A DNA stretch of 64,000 nt from Cinnamomum chago. Its lineage: Eukaryota > Streptophyta > Magnoliopsida > Laurales > Lauraceae. The position numbers and the translations under genes are program-made. The notes under the pieces are model-generated. The model saw only the letters and a program-made list of their open reading frames with translations. It did not search any database and was not told the DNA's origin. Shown one piece after another: positions 1 to 11,225 of the stretch. Position 1 is the stretch's first letter. Each line of letters begins with the position of its first letter. The stretch is from contig CP142451.1 of the NCBI GenBank assembly GCA_038049695.1, forward strand, positions 33,650,001-33,714,000, in the 5' to 3' direction.

Positions 1-530
1 TTATTACAAAATTTTGTATCACCATTGCTACTTTGATCAACATGTATACTTTAAAAATAAATTTGTAAACAACTTCATCCACTATTCATTAAAAGTACAT
101 CCGAATATGAAATGTCATGTAAATAGTTTTCTCCACATCAAAGTTCATTCACAAAAAATAATACATAGTTCATCTTTCAACCAACAAAATACCTATCACA
201 CCCATAAAATCCGACTATGGCTCATGTATGTAATCGACAAGTCTTCTAGAATCTCGAGTGTAGTCTGTAATGTACGGTAATACACGTCAGCTGGCTGTCC
301 AGTTCACGCAATCGTGGCACGGATATGGTTCACATCTTGGTGGACCTGTATCAGCCGAACAAGATATGAAATTAGCAAATGGGTTATGCATGCATTTACC
401 ATCAGGGGGAAATCCTCAAATTAACTAATCTCACCGTCGTGGGGATAGGGTCATCAGTGCCCTGGTGGGGGTCAAAATGTGAATGGCGATATGGGTTCTG
501 GACCCTTACATGCGAGATCCTCCAAAACCA

Positions 531-1034
531 CTAAAGGTAATCAAGAATGCCAGTAATTGGAATGCCAATAATAGCACTGACGTCATCCAATGTGATCGTC
601 ATCTCACCAAATGGTAGTTGGAAAGTATTAGTCTCGAGCTGCTGTCTATCTACATATGCTGACACCAAAGCTCGGTTGATATAGCGGTAAGATAAGCGTG
701 TCCTCAATGGTGCCAAGCTGGACTCATCTATAATCCCATGACGTCCAGGAATATGATTATCTTCACCCAGCTGCAGTAGATACCACGATCTCAACTTAGG
801 TCAATGACTTATACACTTAAAAGCATTGCGATCTTGAACGTTGTAAGAAAATATATTAAAATTAGATTCTAACAATTCCAATAAGAAAAACGAATCATTA
901 ATACATTGTCAGAATGAATGTCATACGTCCCCTCCCCATATTGACATAGCTATGTGTGTCCTAAAGCTGACAAGGACAGAGAGATCCTTTGGACCACCTG
1001 GAATAGGACTTGTCTGACTATCCTCGTCCACCAT
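531..1034 (-). pseudogene. Plant mobile domain (PMD/MAIN-like) gene fragment, copy 1
   Basis: The minus-strand translation contains the run FGEMTITLDDVSAIIGIPITG, a PMD hallmark (the domain of MAIN-like proteins and of many plant transposons). The main exon covers 531-868; the rest of an upstream exon (927-1034) is separated by an intron-like gap matching copy 2. A TGA at 801-803 interrupts the frame where copy 2 has Trp, and the donor base is changed. The 5' part of the gene is lost to the LTR inserted at 1035. The product would have been an aminotransferase-like PMD protein of unproven function. Broken copy. Confidence 0.75.
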
Positions 1035-1750
1035 TGTTAGGAATTTTGTAGATTGCAATTTGATGGATGCATTTTCATATTAGCATCATTTGATTCACAC
1101 ACACATGCATTGATTTAAGAAATCTTGAAATCTTGTTTTATTCATGCATTGCTTTTAAGATTTGTAAAAGTATTGATTTATGCATGATTTGTATTTTCAT
1201 CTTGGATGCATTTGTTTTAGAAAAGAGTTTTCAAGAAATCAAGCAAGCCTTTGTTTTAAAAGTTTTGAATCTTTTTAGGCTTTTTATGTTCATGTTTTAA
1301 AAACCATTAGAATCTTTAAAACATGTTTTTCAAGCTTGATTTAGTTGCCAAAAGGTCCCCCAAAGAAAAACCTTCAAATATGCAAAAGTTGCATTTTTTG
1401 CAAAAAGGGGGTGTCCCGGCAGTGTCACCGGTCGACCGAGATACAGGTCTCGGTCGACCGAGACAACTGCAGGCAAAATTTGCCTGGGAGCACCAACGGT
1501 CAGAAATATGACCGTTGTGTGTTCTCGGTCGACCGAGGCCTGTTTGCCGGTCGACCGAGAACTATCCGTTGGCAACTTTTTGCTATAAATATGAGTTCTT
1601 TCCCTTGCCAAATGTTGGGAATTTTGAAGCCCTCCTTGAGAGGATTTGAGGCATATCAAAAGGGAAAAGAACCAAGGGATGAAGGGGATGATTAGGAAAG
1701 CTAAAGCTTGGATTAATGAAGTTAAACCACCAAGTAGGCTCTTCCTTCCT

Positions 1751-2363
1751 TAATCATATGTTTTCATGCTTTTGTTTTATTTTTGGTAAATCATTTCTAG
1801 CATGTTAAACTATGTTTGTGTTGTGTCCTTAACATATTTTATGTTTTGAGTTGATTTATTGTTTTGGATACAACACCATATGATTCAATCCAAGTAGTAC
1901 TTAACTTTGGTAAATCTAAGTAGATCATGTTAATGAAAGAACCTTTGAAATCATATGTAACATGATCCATATACTTGGTTGAATCTTTGGTTGTTGTTTT
2001 CCATCATAAGAACATCTCTTTCAAAACTAACTTATGTTTTGGATTCAACTTCTTTACAAATCATATGTTTTCATGTTTTGTTTTATCATTGGTAAATCTT
2101 TAGTAACATGATAATATATGATGTGTTGTATCCTTAGCATGTTTTATAATTTGAATTGATCTATTGTTTTGGATGCATCACCATTTGATTCAATACAAGT
2201 AGTACTTAATCTTTGGTAAATCTAAGTAGATCATGTTAATGGAAACATCTTTGAAATTAGATGTAACATGATTCATATACTTGATTGAATCTTTGGTTGT
2301 TGTTTTCCATCATAAGAAAATCTCTTTCAAATGTATCTTATGTTTTGGATTCAACATCATTAC
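1751..2363 (+). repeat. Two tandem units of about 306 bp inside the LTR
   Basis: The stretch beginning AATCATATGTTTTCATG at about 1751 recurs at about 2057. Both units run through the same landmarks (CCAAGTAGTACTTAA or near variants, then TTGGTTGTTGTTTTCCATC) before a third truncated start at about 2363. The duplication makes this LTR unusually long and AT-rich. No coding signal. Confidence 0.75.
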
Positions 2364-3267
2364 AAATCATATGTGTATTATTGTTTTAAAGTTTCACAAC
2401 TTGCATTACTTTGATTGGTAAATCATTTTCAAGTTGTCCTTATAATTACATATGATTTGTCCCCTCATTTCAATCAAATCTATTTTTATGTTTTGATCTT
2501 CATTGTTGATTTGATTGACATCCCTATGCATCACATGTTTAGAGCTAATCCATTTCATACAACTTGTGTAACTTTGATATCATTAATAAGTTGTTACTTT
2601 TAACATGTGATTGCATTACTTCCTCAATCATAAATGTTTTTGAGCTAAAACTTTCAAAAGCCTTAGGCATACATTTATGAACTTTCATTTTCAAAATGAT
2701 TGAGGACCACACACACACACTTCATGTACTTTCATCTTTGCATCCATAGTGTGAGTGTGTATTAGTTTTTCACTTCCATATCCGCCTATTCAAGAGGCAT
2801 TGTAATGAGCTAAATAGAATCTCCATCAAGTGTATGTTAGACACTATCTTAGTGAGATAACCAACCTTGTGGTTGAAGAGGTTATTGCTTAGCCTATAAA
2901 AGCATAGTGTATAGGTTGATGTTAAGCCTTGAAAAACATCAATGTAAAGGTTATTGCTTAGCCTTGGAAAGCATAATTGTAAAGGTTATTGCTTAGCCTA
3001 TTGAAAAGCATAAATAGTGGAAATCCGGTGGGGTGTTGGATCACAAGCCGGTAGTGGATGTAGGCATTGAGGCCGAACCACTATAAATACTTGTGTGATG
3101 GTGCTTGCTTTGTGGTGATTGTTTTCTTTAAGCTTCCGCATTTTGTTTGATAATCATCACTTGTGACTAGTTTGTTTTAAAGAAGTTAAAATTGTTAAAA
3201 TTGGTCATAAAAGAAGCTCACCCTATTCACCCCCCCTCTAGGGTTCGGATCCCCATGGACTTACAAG

Positions 3268-3279
3268 TGGTATCAGAGC
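3268..3279 (+). other. Primer-binding site, initiator tRNA-Met type
   Basis: TGGTATCAGAGC is complementary to the 3' end of plant initiator tRNA-Met and sits two bases after the LTR end, the standard position for minus-strand priming. It fixes the plus orientation of this element. Confidence 0.85.
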
Positions 3280-4835
3280 GGGTTACTCCATTTTAGGGCT
3301 TAACAACCCGGAGTTGATCCTTGCTAGATTTGAACCCTAGTGTTGTATTTATTGCATATCTTTTTAAAGATTTCCACTATATTTGAAAATGAATTTTCCC
3401 TAGCCTCTTTGCACCACTCTAAGACTTTCTCAAGTTATATCTTCTAGAGTTGGTGAGTCCTCAAAGTGATCTTTCAAGGACACCTTTTCAAGACCTTAGG
3501 TGTATTTTCAAAGGTAGACTATTTGAGTAACCTTAAGGCCTTGATCCCACTAGACCAACCTATTCCTTTTAGTTATATCTATTTGTTGGTCATGTTACAT
3601 TTGCATTTTGTTTCTTTAAAGTCACATCTTTTAAAATGCAATGTTTCTTTGTGATCATTTGATTTTGTCTTCATGAACTTTTATAGTTATATCTCATGGT
3701 TTTCAAAATCCTTTGATTGCAACCTTTTCATGATGGATTTGCATTTTGATCATATAGTTAGATTTCTTGTAGTGCATATCTATTCATGATCAATTGATTG
3801 TGATTACAAATGCTTTCATAGCTAGTTTTTCATGATCAATTGATGTTGGAAAATCATTTGATGTTTGTCATAGTTAGATCCTTTTTGGAAATCAAATGAT
3901 TTGAAGCAACCTTAGTTTTCCATTGATTTACAAGTTATATCTTATGATATGGAAAATTTGTAAGTGTCTATTGTTTTTACAAATTGAAAACTTTACAATA
4001 GTACACTTCTTGTTTTTCAAAATCACTTGCTCTTAATTCTATAAATGATTCTTTGTTGGAATTTCATACATTGAAGTGATTTGAAAAACTTTGGAAAATG
4101 TTCTAAGCTTTATTAGTTATATTTATAGAAGCATTTTCCTTGAATTTATTTCCTTGTGCCTAATTATGATTGTATCTTTTGAAAGGAAATAATTTTTACA
4201 AACAATTTGCATCTTTGCTCTTTGAGTTACATTCTTTATGCAAATTGATTTTGTTGTCTTACATTGCTTGGTTGGATATGGTTTCATTGATTTGCATGTT
4301 TGTGCCTAACTTGGTATATATTCTCATTAATGCATTTTGATGATTGGTTATGTGCTTTTTAGTAAAATCTTTTGTTTTATTATCATTTGAGCCTAATAAG
4401 TACATTTGTGATTTTATGTGCTAAGTTCATTTGGTATAGACCTCATATCCTTTTCCATTGCATTGTAAGCTTAGGACATTTGCTAAGAGTGGAGATGTTG
4501 CATGATAGATTGATACCTTTAATTCCATACCTTCTTGTGCTCACATAGTTATATTTTTATTGATGATATGGTATGAGTTAGATCTTGAGTGTTGATTGAT
4601 CCTCTCTATGCAAATGTCAAATCGTTCTATGTATGGTGGTGATATTTATTATATTTGTTGAAACCATACTAGAACTCAAATCCATCCTCTATGCCTTATA
4701 GTCATATCTTTTTGGATGGTTATGATGTTGACTCATGTAGATTCTCTTGGTATCATCCTTATACATGTTTCAACTTCATAAGTAGTGTTCTTAATCATAT
4801 GAAACTCTTGGTAGATTCTCTTGGTATCATCCTTG

Positions 4836-5030
4836 TACGGTTTTAATTACCCGTGCATTTCACATATGCACAGATGTGAAACTCCGTGGATATGCAACCT
4901 ACACGGTTTTGAAGCACAGTGTATATGCACAACACACAAGTTTGAAACTCCATGCATATGCAACCTGCATAGGTTTGAATCACCGTGCATATGCAAACGA
5001 CACGGCTTTGAATCTTCATGCAAAATCTTT
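4836..5030. repeat. 33-bp minisatellite, copy 1 (about 6 units)
   Basis: Alternating variants built around CATATGCAACCTGCA and CATATGCACAACACA recur every 33 bp. Because 33 is a multiple of three, several frames on both strands stay open, giving an artificial Cys/His-rich 11-residue repeat on the plus strand. Its homologue at 8505-8832 is longer, so unit number changed after the two copies separated. It lies upstream of where the minus-strand PMD gene would start. Confidence 0.85.
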
Positions 5031-5558
5031 TGCACAGATCTATGTTTTTGCGTAGAACGTGAACCATATTTTTTTTATTTTGCATGCAATCCGTCAGTAA
5101 TTTCCCTTCTCCCCTCTCCCATCCCTTCCATTCAACTGGATTTCCCTCCCAATTGCAACCCACACACTCCATTCCATTTGCATGCACTCAATCCATTTGC
5201 ATTACATGTTTATTTAGTTGAAAAAAGATTAACAAAGAGGAAAAAAAAATGGAAGAAGTTGAAGATGAAGAGGTACCTAGGGGAGATGAAGATGAAGAAC
5301 CCTTTGCTCACGAAGAAGAGAAGAAGATGAGCTATCCACAGGTGCCTCGAAGGAGTTGCTCAGACAATCGGAAATTACGTCGCAATGAACGGACAAATAT
5401 GAGGAAGAAGGGAAGAAGGAAAAGGAGAAGAAAAAGGGGCACGTTGGTAACTTTCCGTAAGTGGGCTCAGCGAAAAAGGGGAGTTTATATTTTCTCTGTA
5501 GGTGAGCTCAGCATGTGGGTTGGCTCGGCAAAAAGGGTGGGCGTGTTTAGAATTTCCC

Positions 5559-6155
5559 TAGAATCTGTGAAAGGCATTTCCCTTACATGAAATCATTCTT
5601 GAAATCTCATATTACAAACACACACACTATGTCCATAGCCTATCTGATCATTTGAATCAGCTCCATTCAAATTCAATCCCTGGGTTCAATGCAATGTAAC
5701 TGCCTGTGTTAGATTATACATTCCTTTCCACTCGAGTGTCTCGCACTTCTCCAAACGTCCCTTATTTTTATACATTTAAAAGAGAGCGTGTGAAGACTAA
5801 AGAGTGAAGAGGGCCCATCTCCCATGACGACAGATTATCAATAGGAATAGAAGATTGGAAGGCATTGCTGTCTGTCCCTTCTGCTCGACTTGCATTGTAC
5901 CTTGGCGTCTGATTCACAAGGATATAAACAAGCCAAAAATAAGCAAATGGATAATCATTAACATCATCTCCTCTCTTTCACCCTTTTTTTTTAGATTGAA
6001 AATGAGATACCCAAGAATAAATTCTCACCCACACAAGTATCAAACGTCTCTGTAATAATATCCCTCCTTTTAGGGCTTTCAAATCTCCCTCTCCTCATCT
6101 CACCTATTAAAAAAATCTCGCAAAGAGATTTTAGGATAGTGATCAACTTGGTAAA
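5559..6155. other. No recognisable gene; spacer between repeat copy 1 and the OTU gene
   Basis: AT-rich sequence with short CA runs (5616-5628) and only short unrecognised reading frames. It follows directly on the terminus of repeat copy 1. It may hold the promoter or 5' exons of the OTU gene, but no splice or TATA signal could be fixed. Confidence 0.5.
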
Positions 6156-6899
6156 ATGCAGATATTGGAAAAATTGAAAGAAGTGGGAAATCCTTCATCC
6201 ACCTATCTTTTTGAGCCCGATGTCAAGTTGAATACTTGGGATCGATCCACATCGAAGAAGAAGAAGTCAGATATTTTTACTCATCGAGAACCATCTGCTT
6301 TTGAGTATGCAGTCCCCATCAAAGAAATTGCTACACCAAAGATAAGCAATACGGTGATGACACCAAAGAAGGAGAAGTTAGGTGTCCGTCGGACTTGATC
6401 GGGATTGTCTACATCTTATTATGACTTGCTTCCTCATACTCTCAGACCATTTATCCAGCATATTAAGGATGTTGCAGCTGATGGTAACTGTGACTTTAGA
6501 TGTGTAGCTAATCTTTGGGCCATGGGCGAGGATAACTGGGTTCAGGTCAGGACAGATTTGAGCAATGAATTGCAAAGATATCATGCATATTATGCCTTGT
6601 TATATGGAGGAGTGCACAGGGTTTGTGAGCTATATTATGCATTGTCATACTTTGATAGCAATCCATCATTTGATCTTTGGTTGTTAATGCCGGATATGGG
6701 TCACTTGATAACATCAATTTATAATGTTGTATTGATACATATATCTCTGCATCAATGCCTTACTTTCCTACCTCTAAGGTCTAGTCCGATTCTAGTGCCT
6801 TCCTGCAAAGTGTTCACAATTGGTTTCGTCAATGGAAACCATTTTGTCCAAGTGTTCTTCGCATCCGGATCTCTCATGCCCCCCATTGCCACAAATTAG
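6156..6899 (+). pseudogene. OTU-type cysteine protease gene of the plant transposon-associated family
   Basis: One frame runs from 6156 to 6899 with a single TGA at 6396-6398. The first part carries STSKKKKSD...REPSAFEY, the basic linker found before the OTU domain in this family. The second part has the catalytic DGNC motif (around 6480-6491, Asp-Gly-Asn-Cys), a GEDNW segment, and the histidine motif GNHFVQV near 6833-6853, followed by the usual PMPPIATN-type ending (here LMPPIATN). OTU proteins deubiquitinate or cleave isopeptide bonds; this subfamily is usually carried by MULE-type elements and its substrate is unknown. The fold looks nearly complete, but the stop and the absence of a clear 5' end make it likely non-functional. 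It lies between the two PMD repeat copies, opposite in strand to the PMD genes, and may belong to the same element. Confidence 0.7.
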
Positions 6900-7608
6900 C
6901 ACAGATACCATCAACCATGTGCAACAGGATAGGAACTTCCTTATGCCAGGAGCAAAGGGCAGTTAAAAGATATCATAAGGGAGTCTGTTGCTACGCAGGA
7001 GATGATTCATTTAGATAGCGATTGACTTTGTTGATCTAATGTCAATGCAAACTTTACTTTATCATATTGTGTACTCTTAGGCTTAATGTAATGTTTTTTA
7101 CATTTTTATTGCAAAATTTTGCATCACTATTGCTACTTTGATAAACATGTATACTTTAAAAACAAATTTGTAATCAACTTCATCCCCTATCCATTAAAAG
7201 TACATCCGAATGTGAAATGTCATGTAAATAGTTTTCTCCACATCAAAGTTCATTCACAAAAAATAATACATAGTTCATCTTTCAACCAACAAAATACCTA
7301 TCACACCCATAAAATCCGACTATGGTCCTTGTAGACGACTCATGTATGTAATCGACAAGTCTTCTAGAATCTCGAGTGTAGTCTGTAATGCACGGTACTA
7401 CACGTCAGCTGGCTATCCAGTTCGCGCAATCATGGCATGGAGATGGTTCACATCTCGGTGGACCTGTATCAGCTGAACAAGATATGAATTTAGCAAATGG
7501 GTTAAGCATGTATATACCATCAAGAGGAAATCCTCAAATTAACTAATCTCACCGTCGTTGGGGTAAGGTCATCAGTGCCCTAGTGGGGGTCATAATGTGA
7601 ATGACGAT

Positions 7609-8421
7609 CTAGCTTCTGGACCCGTACATGCGAGATCCTTCAAAACCATGAAGGCAATCGGGAATGCCAGTAATTGGAATGCCAATAATAGCACTGACGT
7701 CATCCAATGTGATCGTCATCTCACCAAATGGTAGGTGGAAAGTATTAGTCTCGGGCTGCCATCTATCTACATATGCTGACACCAAAGCTTGGTCGATATA
7801 GTGGTAAGATAAGTGGATCCTCAATGGTGCCAAGCCAGACTCCTCTATAATCGCATGGAGTCCAGGAACATGATTATCTTCACCCAGCTGTGGTAGATAG
7901 CACGATCTCAACTTAGGCCAATGGCTTATACACTTATGAGCATCGTGATCCTGAATATTGTAAGAAAACATATTAAAATTAGATTCTAACAATTCCAATA
8001 AGAAAAATGAATCATAAACACATAGTCAGAATGAATATCATACCTCCCCTCCCCGTATCGATATAGCTATGTGCGTCCTAAAGGTGACAAGGATAGAGAG
8101 ATCCTTTGGACCACCTGGAATAGGACCTACCTGACGATCCTCATCCACCCTCTCATCTTGAATGAGTAGATGTGCATCCTCATTAGTAATATCATCATCT
8201 GTAGCCTCCTAAGAGGCTACATCCTCGTCAGACTCCTCTATCGAATCCGGACTTGGATCCTGTCGAGCCTTATGTCTCCGCTCTTACGCCATAGGCTTAT
8301 TACGATCTGTGGTGGATGAGCTTGCCACACCACTCCGACTCTTCAAGGTCGATGGACTACTAATAACGTCATTGCGACCTAGGGTCAAAGAACTACCACG
8401 ACGAACTCGTCTTGGCGGCAT
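7609..8421 (-). pseudogene. Plant mobile domain (PMD/MAIN-like) gene, copy 2
   Basis: Translation starts at 8421 with MPPRRVRRGSS, a start often seen in transposon PMD genes. Exon 1 (8044-8421) encodes a basic, Ser/Asp-rich region ending in VLVTFRTHIAISIRGGE. A short intron (7986-8043, GT...AG on the minus strand) leads to exon 2 (7609-7985), which carries the PMD core with FGEMTITLDDVSAIIGIPITG. Two in-frame stops in exon 1 (TAA at 8284-8286, TAG at 8209-8211) break it. PMD proteins include the MAIN and MAIL factors of Arabidopsis and many transposon-encoded copies; no function is assigned here. The frame ends at 7609 soon after the PMD core, so further 3' exons may exist. Confidence 0.75.
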
Positions 8422-8504
8422 GTTGAAATATATACATCATTCGGATTAGTAATAAATAAGTAAACATACTGCACGGATTTCATTAGCAGTGCATATCTGA
8501 CTGC

Positions 8505-8832
8505 ATGGTTTTAATTACCCATGCATTTCACATATGCATGGATGTGAAACTCCGTGCATATGCAACCTGCATGGTTTTGAAGCACCGTGCATATGCACAA
8601 CGCACGGGTTTGAAACTTTGTACATATGCAACTTGCACGGTTTTGAAGCACTGTGCATATGCACAACGCATAGGTTTAAAACTTCGTTCATATGCAACCT
8701 GCACTGGTTTGAAACTCCGTACATATGCAACTTGCACGGTTTTGAAGCACTGTGCATATGCACAATGCACAGGTTTGAAACTCTGCGCATATGCAACCTG
8801 CACGGGTTTGAATCACCGTGCATATGCAAACG
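8505..8832. repeat. 33-bp minisatellite, copy 2 (about 9-10 units)
   Basis: Units such as GAAACTCCGTGCATATGCAA alternate with GAAGCACCGTGCATATGCAC in a 33-bp rhythm, each containing CATATGCA. Open frames of about 90-140 codons run through it on both strands solely because of the period. It sits 84 bp upstream of the PMD start codon on the minus strand, in promoter position. Confidence 0.85.
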
Positions 8833-9454
8833 GCTGTGGATTTTCGTGCAAATTTTTTTTGCATGAATCTACGTTTCTGTGCAAAGCACGAACCATGTTT
8901 TTTTTAGTTTTGCATGCAATCCGTCAATGATTTCCCTTCTCCCCTCTCTTATCCCTTCCATTCAACTGGATTTCCCTCCCAATTGCAACTCACACACTCC
9001 ATTCCATTTGCATGCACGCAATCCATTTGCAGTACATGTTTATTTAGTTGGAAAAAAGATTAACAAAGAGGAAAACAAAAATGGAAGAAGTTGAAGATGA
9101 AGACGTACCTGGGGGAGATGAAGATGAAGAACCCTTTGCTCACGAAGAAGAGAAGAAGATGAGCTATCCACAGGCTTGGAGGAGATGCTCAGACGATCGG
9201 AAATAACGTCATAATGAACGGACGGAAACAAGGAAGAAGGGATGAAGGAGGAGAAGAAGAAGAAGGGGTACGTTGGTAATTTTCTGTGAGTGGGCTCAGC
9301 AAAAAGGGGAGTTTATATTTTCTCTGTAGGTGAGTTCAGCAAAAAGGGTGGGTGTGTTTAGAATTTCCCGTATGTTTTTCTTTTTTGTAGAAACATCTAG
9401 TTGATGTTGTATTCCCTATAGGTGAATCTTTGAAGAGGGAGGAGTGAGGAGGCC

Positions 9455-9580
9455 ATGGCGTCTTCTACTGTTGCACTCTCAGGAAACCCAGATGGGTTTC
9501 ATACGAAGATGGCAATATCTGTTGAGAAGAAGCATAAATTCATGCTCCAGAAGTCCGAAGAAATCTTCAATGCAGCCAAG
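9455..9580 (+). pseudogene. GSA: GSA exon 1
   Basis: Forty-two codons from ATG 9455 end with KSEEIFNAAK, the conserved N-terminal helix of plant GSA, followed by the donor AAG|GTCCCA at 9581. The segment before KMAISVEKKHKF should be a chloroplast transit peptide of some 35-40 residues; only about 18 residues remain, so part of the signal is probably deleted. A pyrimidine tract and TTTTGTAG at about 9380-9390 could be a remnant splice acceptor of a 5' UTR intron. No TATA box is evident between the repeat terminus at 9369 and the ATG. Confidence 0.9.
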
Positions 9581-10469
9581 GTCCCAAACCCATCTAATAC
9601 TCTTTCTCCTTTCTCTTTGGCTAATTTTTTGTACTGGGTCTTATTTCTTTTGCAAATTACTCAACTGGGTTCTTCTATCACAAGTTAGAAATGCAGTTTG
9701 GGTTTCCCTTTTTCTACTTAGACTTCAGCTGTTGGTGTTCTTTTAAAACAAGTTTAGAGAAATGAGATTGCATTTTGGGACTTACCTGGCTCTAATCAAG
9801 AAGTTGTAACTTCAAAAAAAAAAAAAAAAGTTTAAAAGCCCATTTTTTGTACTTTCTAAAACTTCATTAGGATTTTTCCCCCTCTCAGAAGAGGAAAAGG
9901 CAGTTAGTCTCTCTTTTTATGCTTAGATTTCAAGTCCTTGGTGTGCTTTTGAGAGAAAGTTAGAGATATGAGATTGCATTTTTGGAATCATTTGGCTTTG
10001 ATCAAGAAGTTGTGATTTTTTTTCTTAAAATGTCCTCAGCCCATTTTTCTTTTTTTAATACTTTCAAAGACTTCTTGAGGGTTTGTTTTTTGCATGGTTT
10101 GATGTGAAAATTGTTTGCCCTGTCTAAGAATTAATGAAATACATGCAATTTAATTTTCTCTTATGCTAGTATTTACCTTTAGTTTCAGTCATTATTGTTG
10201 TTATTTATTAGTGAAACTAATAGCCTATTTGGATGGGGAGACAATGATAAGTGGAGAATCTTCACTGGGAGTGGATATTAGAAGAAAGTTAGAGGTAGAC
10301 TGGTAGAGAATCTTCTTATGGAGATTCACCCTTATCTTCTTATTAATGATTCTCCACACTATGTTTGAATTTTGATGGATAAAGCTGATATGAAACCCTT
10401 TTAAAAAATTTATTTGAAAGAAAAGAAAAAAAGGTAGAATCATTAAATGGTTAAATGTTACCTTAATAA
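9581..10469. other. Start of GSA intron 1, no gene
   Basis: T-rich intron sequence with a loose internal duplication: the phrase around GAGATTGCATTTT...CTTTGATCAAGAAGTTGT occurs near 9762 and again near 9969. From about 10219 a CCTATTTGGATGGGG motif may mark the outer end of the inverted-repeat element that follows. Nothing coding seen. Confidence 0.6.
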
Positions 10470-11225
10470 TAAATGTTTCAAACATAAGCAACTTCTTCAA
10501 TGCAAGAATACAGGTACAGAAGATAAACTCCATCAAAGAAATTATGTGTCAGCTGAGACTTTTTAACACGAGAGACATCATTGGAAATGGATGTTTCCAA
10601 TTTCACACCATCATAGATCATTTAAAACACATAACTAAAGATCAACACCAGTAAAACACCAAACACTCCATTTAACGAATCAATACCCAATGAAATTACT
10701 CAATATCTCTTAGCAACCCGAGCCCAAATACTCAATATCTCTTATCAACTTGAGCCACCCTCTCTTCCATCTCATAGAACTCCGCCCATCACAACCACCT
10801 TCCATTTTCATCATCTTCATCAACCGGCCTCTCATCATCATCCTTCTTTCTCAATCACCATTCTCCCTTCTCCAAATTTTTTTCTCCTTTTACCTTCTAT
10901 TCAGTCATCTCTAACCCATCATACCAACTTAACCCATACTCCCCATTCCATCATCTTTCTATCTTTCTCAAATCTCTCTCACCCTCACCTTATATCCTTT
11001 CTTCTCTAACCCATCCATACCAACCAAACCCAGATTCCCACTTTTATCACCTTTCCATTTTCTCCACATCTCTACCGAACTAATCATCATACTAACCAAA
11101 CAGCATCCAACCCACCTGCCTTGCATAAACCAAACCCTTTTCATCACATCAGAGGCCCACCATATCGACTCATTCACAGTCAAACGGCAGCTAACTCACT
11201 TCATAACTCTTCTCCTTCATCATCA
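10470..11225 (+). repeat. Left arm of a long inverted repeat
   Basis: The reverse complement of 23652-24840 aligns along this arm with scattered substitutions and indels. Landmarks: AGCAACTTCTTCAATGCAAG (10487 region) against the mirrored 24810 region; AACACCAAACACTCCATTTAA (10655 region) against 24570; CATCATCTTCATCAACC (10810 region) against 24045; and AACCCTTTTCATCACATCAGAG near 11140 against 23745. The arms once enclosed a spacer, part of which (11226-11700) survives. Likely a foldback or long-TIR DNA element, or two head-to-head copies of one family. No transposase. Confidence 0.75.

Larger units (their letters stand above)
1035..4835 (+). mobile_element. 5' LTR and leader of a truncated LTR retrotransposon (probably Copia, SIRE-like)
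   Basis: A 2.2-kb LTR starts TGTTAG at 1035 and ends TTACA at 3265. It is followed two bases later by the primer-binding site TGGTATCAGAGC. The C-rich run ending near 3240 just before the LTR end resembles SIRE/Maximus-type Copia LTRs, which is the basis for the tentative class. About 1.55 kb of AT-rich non-coding leader follows (3280-4835), with no gag or pol recognised, and no 3' LTR is present in the window. The element lies in copy 1 of the PMD unit; the right junction near 4836 is abrupt and not an LTR end, so the insertion was later truncated by deletion. Confidence 0.7.
1..5558. mobile_element. Copy 1 of PMD/minisatellite repeat unit, interrupted by an LTR element
   Basis: Bases 1-1034 and about 4836-5558 match, in order and orientation, 7106-8150 and about 8503-9369. 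Both copies stop at the same terminal sequence, GTGTTTAGAATTTCCC (5558 and 9369), so this looks like a true element end. The unit holds a PMD gene on the minus strand, a 33-bp minisatellite upstream of that gene, and a purine-rich block (5249-5580) with a small reading frame whose first 31 codons are largely conserved in the other copy but which then diverges. An LTR with leader (1035-4835) replaces about 350 bp present in copy 2. The left end lies outside the window. A MULE-like carrier is an inference from the PMD and OTU content; no transposase is seen. Confidence 0.7.
7106..9369. mobile_element. Copy 2 of PMD/minisatellite repeat unit
   Basis: Uninterrupted counterpart of copy 1: PMD gene on the minus strand (7609-8421), 33-bp minisatellite (8505-8832), a shared block with a pyrimidine-rich part and the purine-rich reading frame at 9081, and the terminus GTGTTTAGAATTTCCC ending at 9369. 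The spacing between equivalent points of the two copies is about 7.1 kb at the left end. The right terminus lies only 85 bp upstream of the GSA start codon, so the repeat probably displaced the original GSA promoter. No flanking target duplication could be recognised at 9370. Confidence 0.7.

Noticed and set aside
4821..5330. Cys/His repeat protein (and 8505-8930)
   Set aside because: Arises from the 33-bp minisatellite; the opposite strand is equally open, and unit number differs between copies.
5249..5590. 113-codon acidic/basic protein
   Set aside because: The homologous frame in the other repeat copy stops after about 41 codons and differs by frameshift; low-complexity Glu/Arg/Lys sequence.
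8505..8832. CRISPR-like array
   Set aside because: Units are contiguous with no unique spacers, in a plant nuclear genome; a minisatellite.
9444..9746. 100-codon frame overlapping GSA exon 1
   Set aside because: Runs in another frame across the GSA exon and donor site; exon 1 in the 9455 frame matches the GSA N-terminus.
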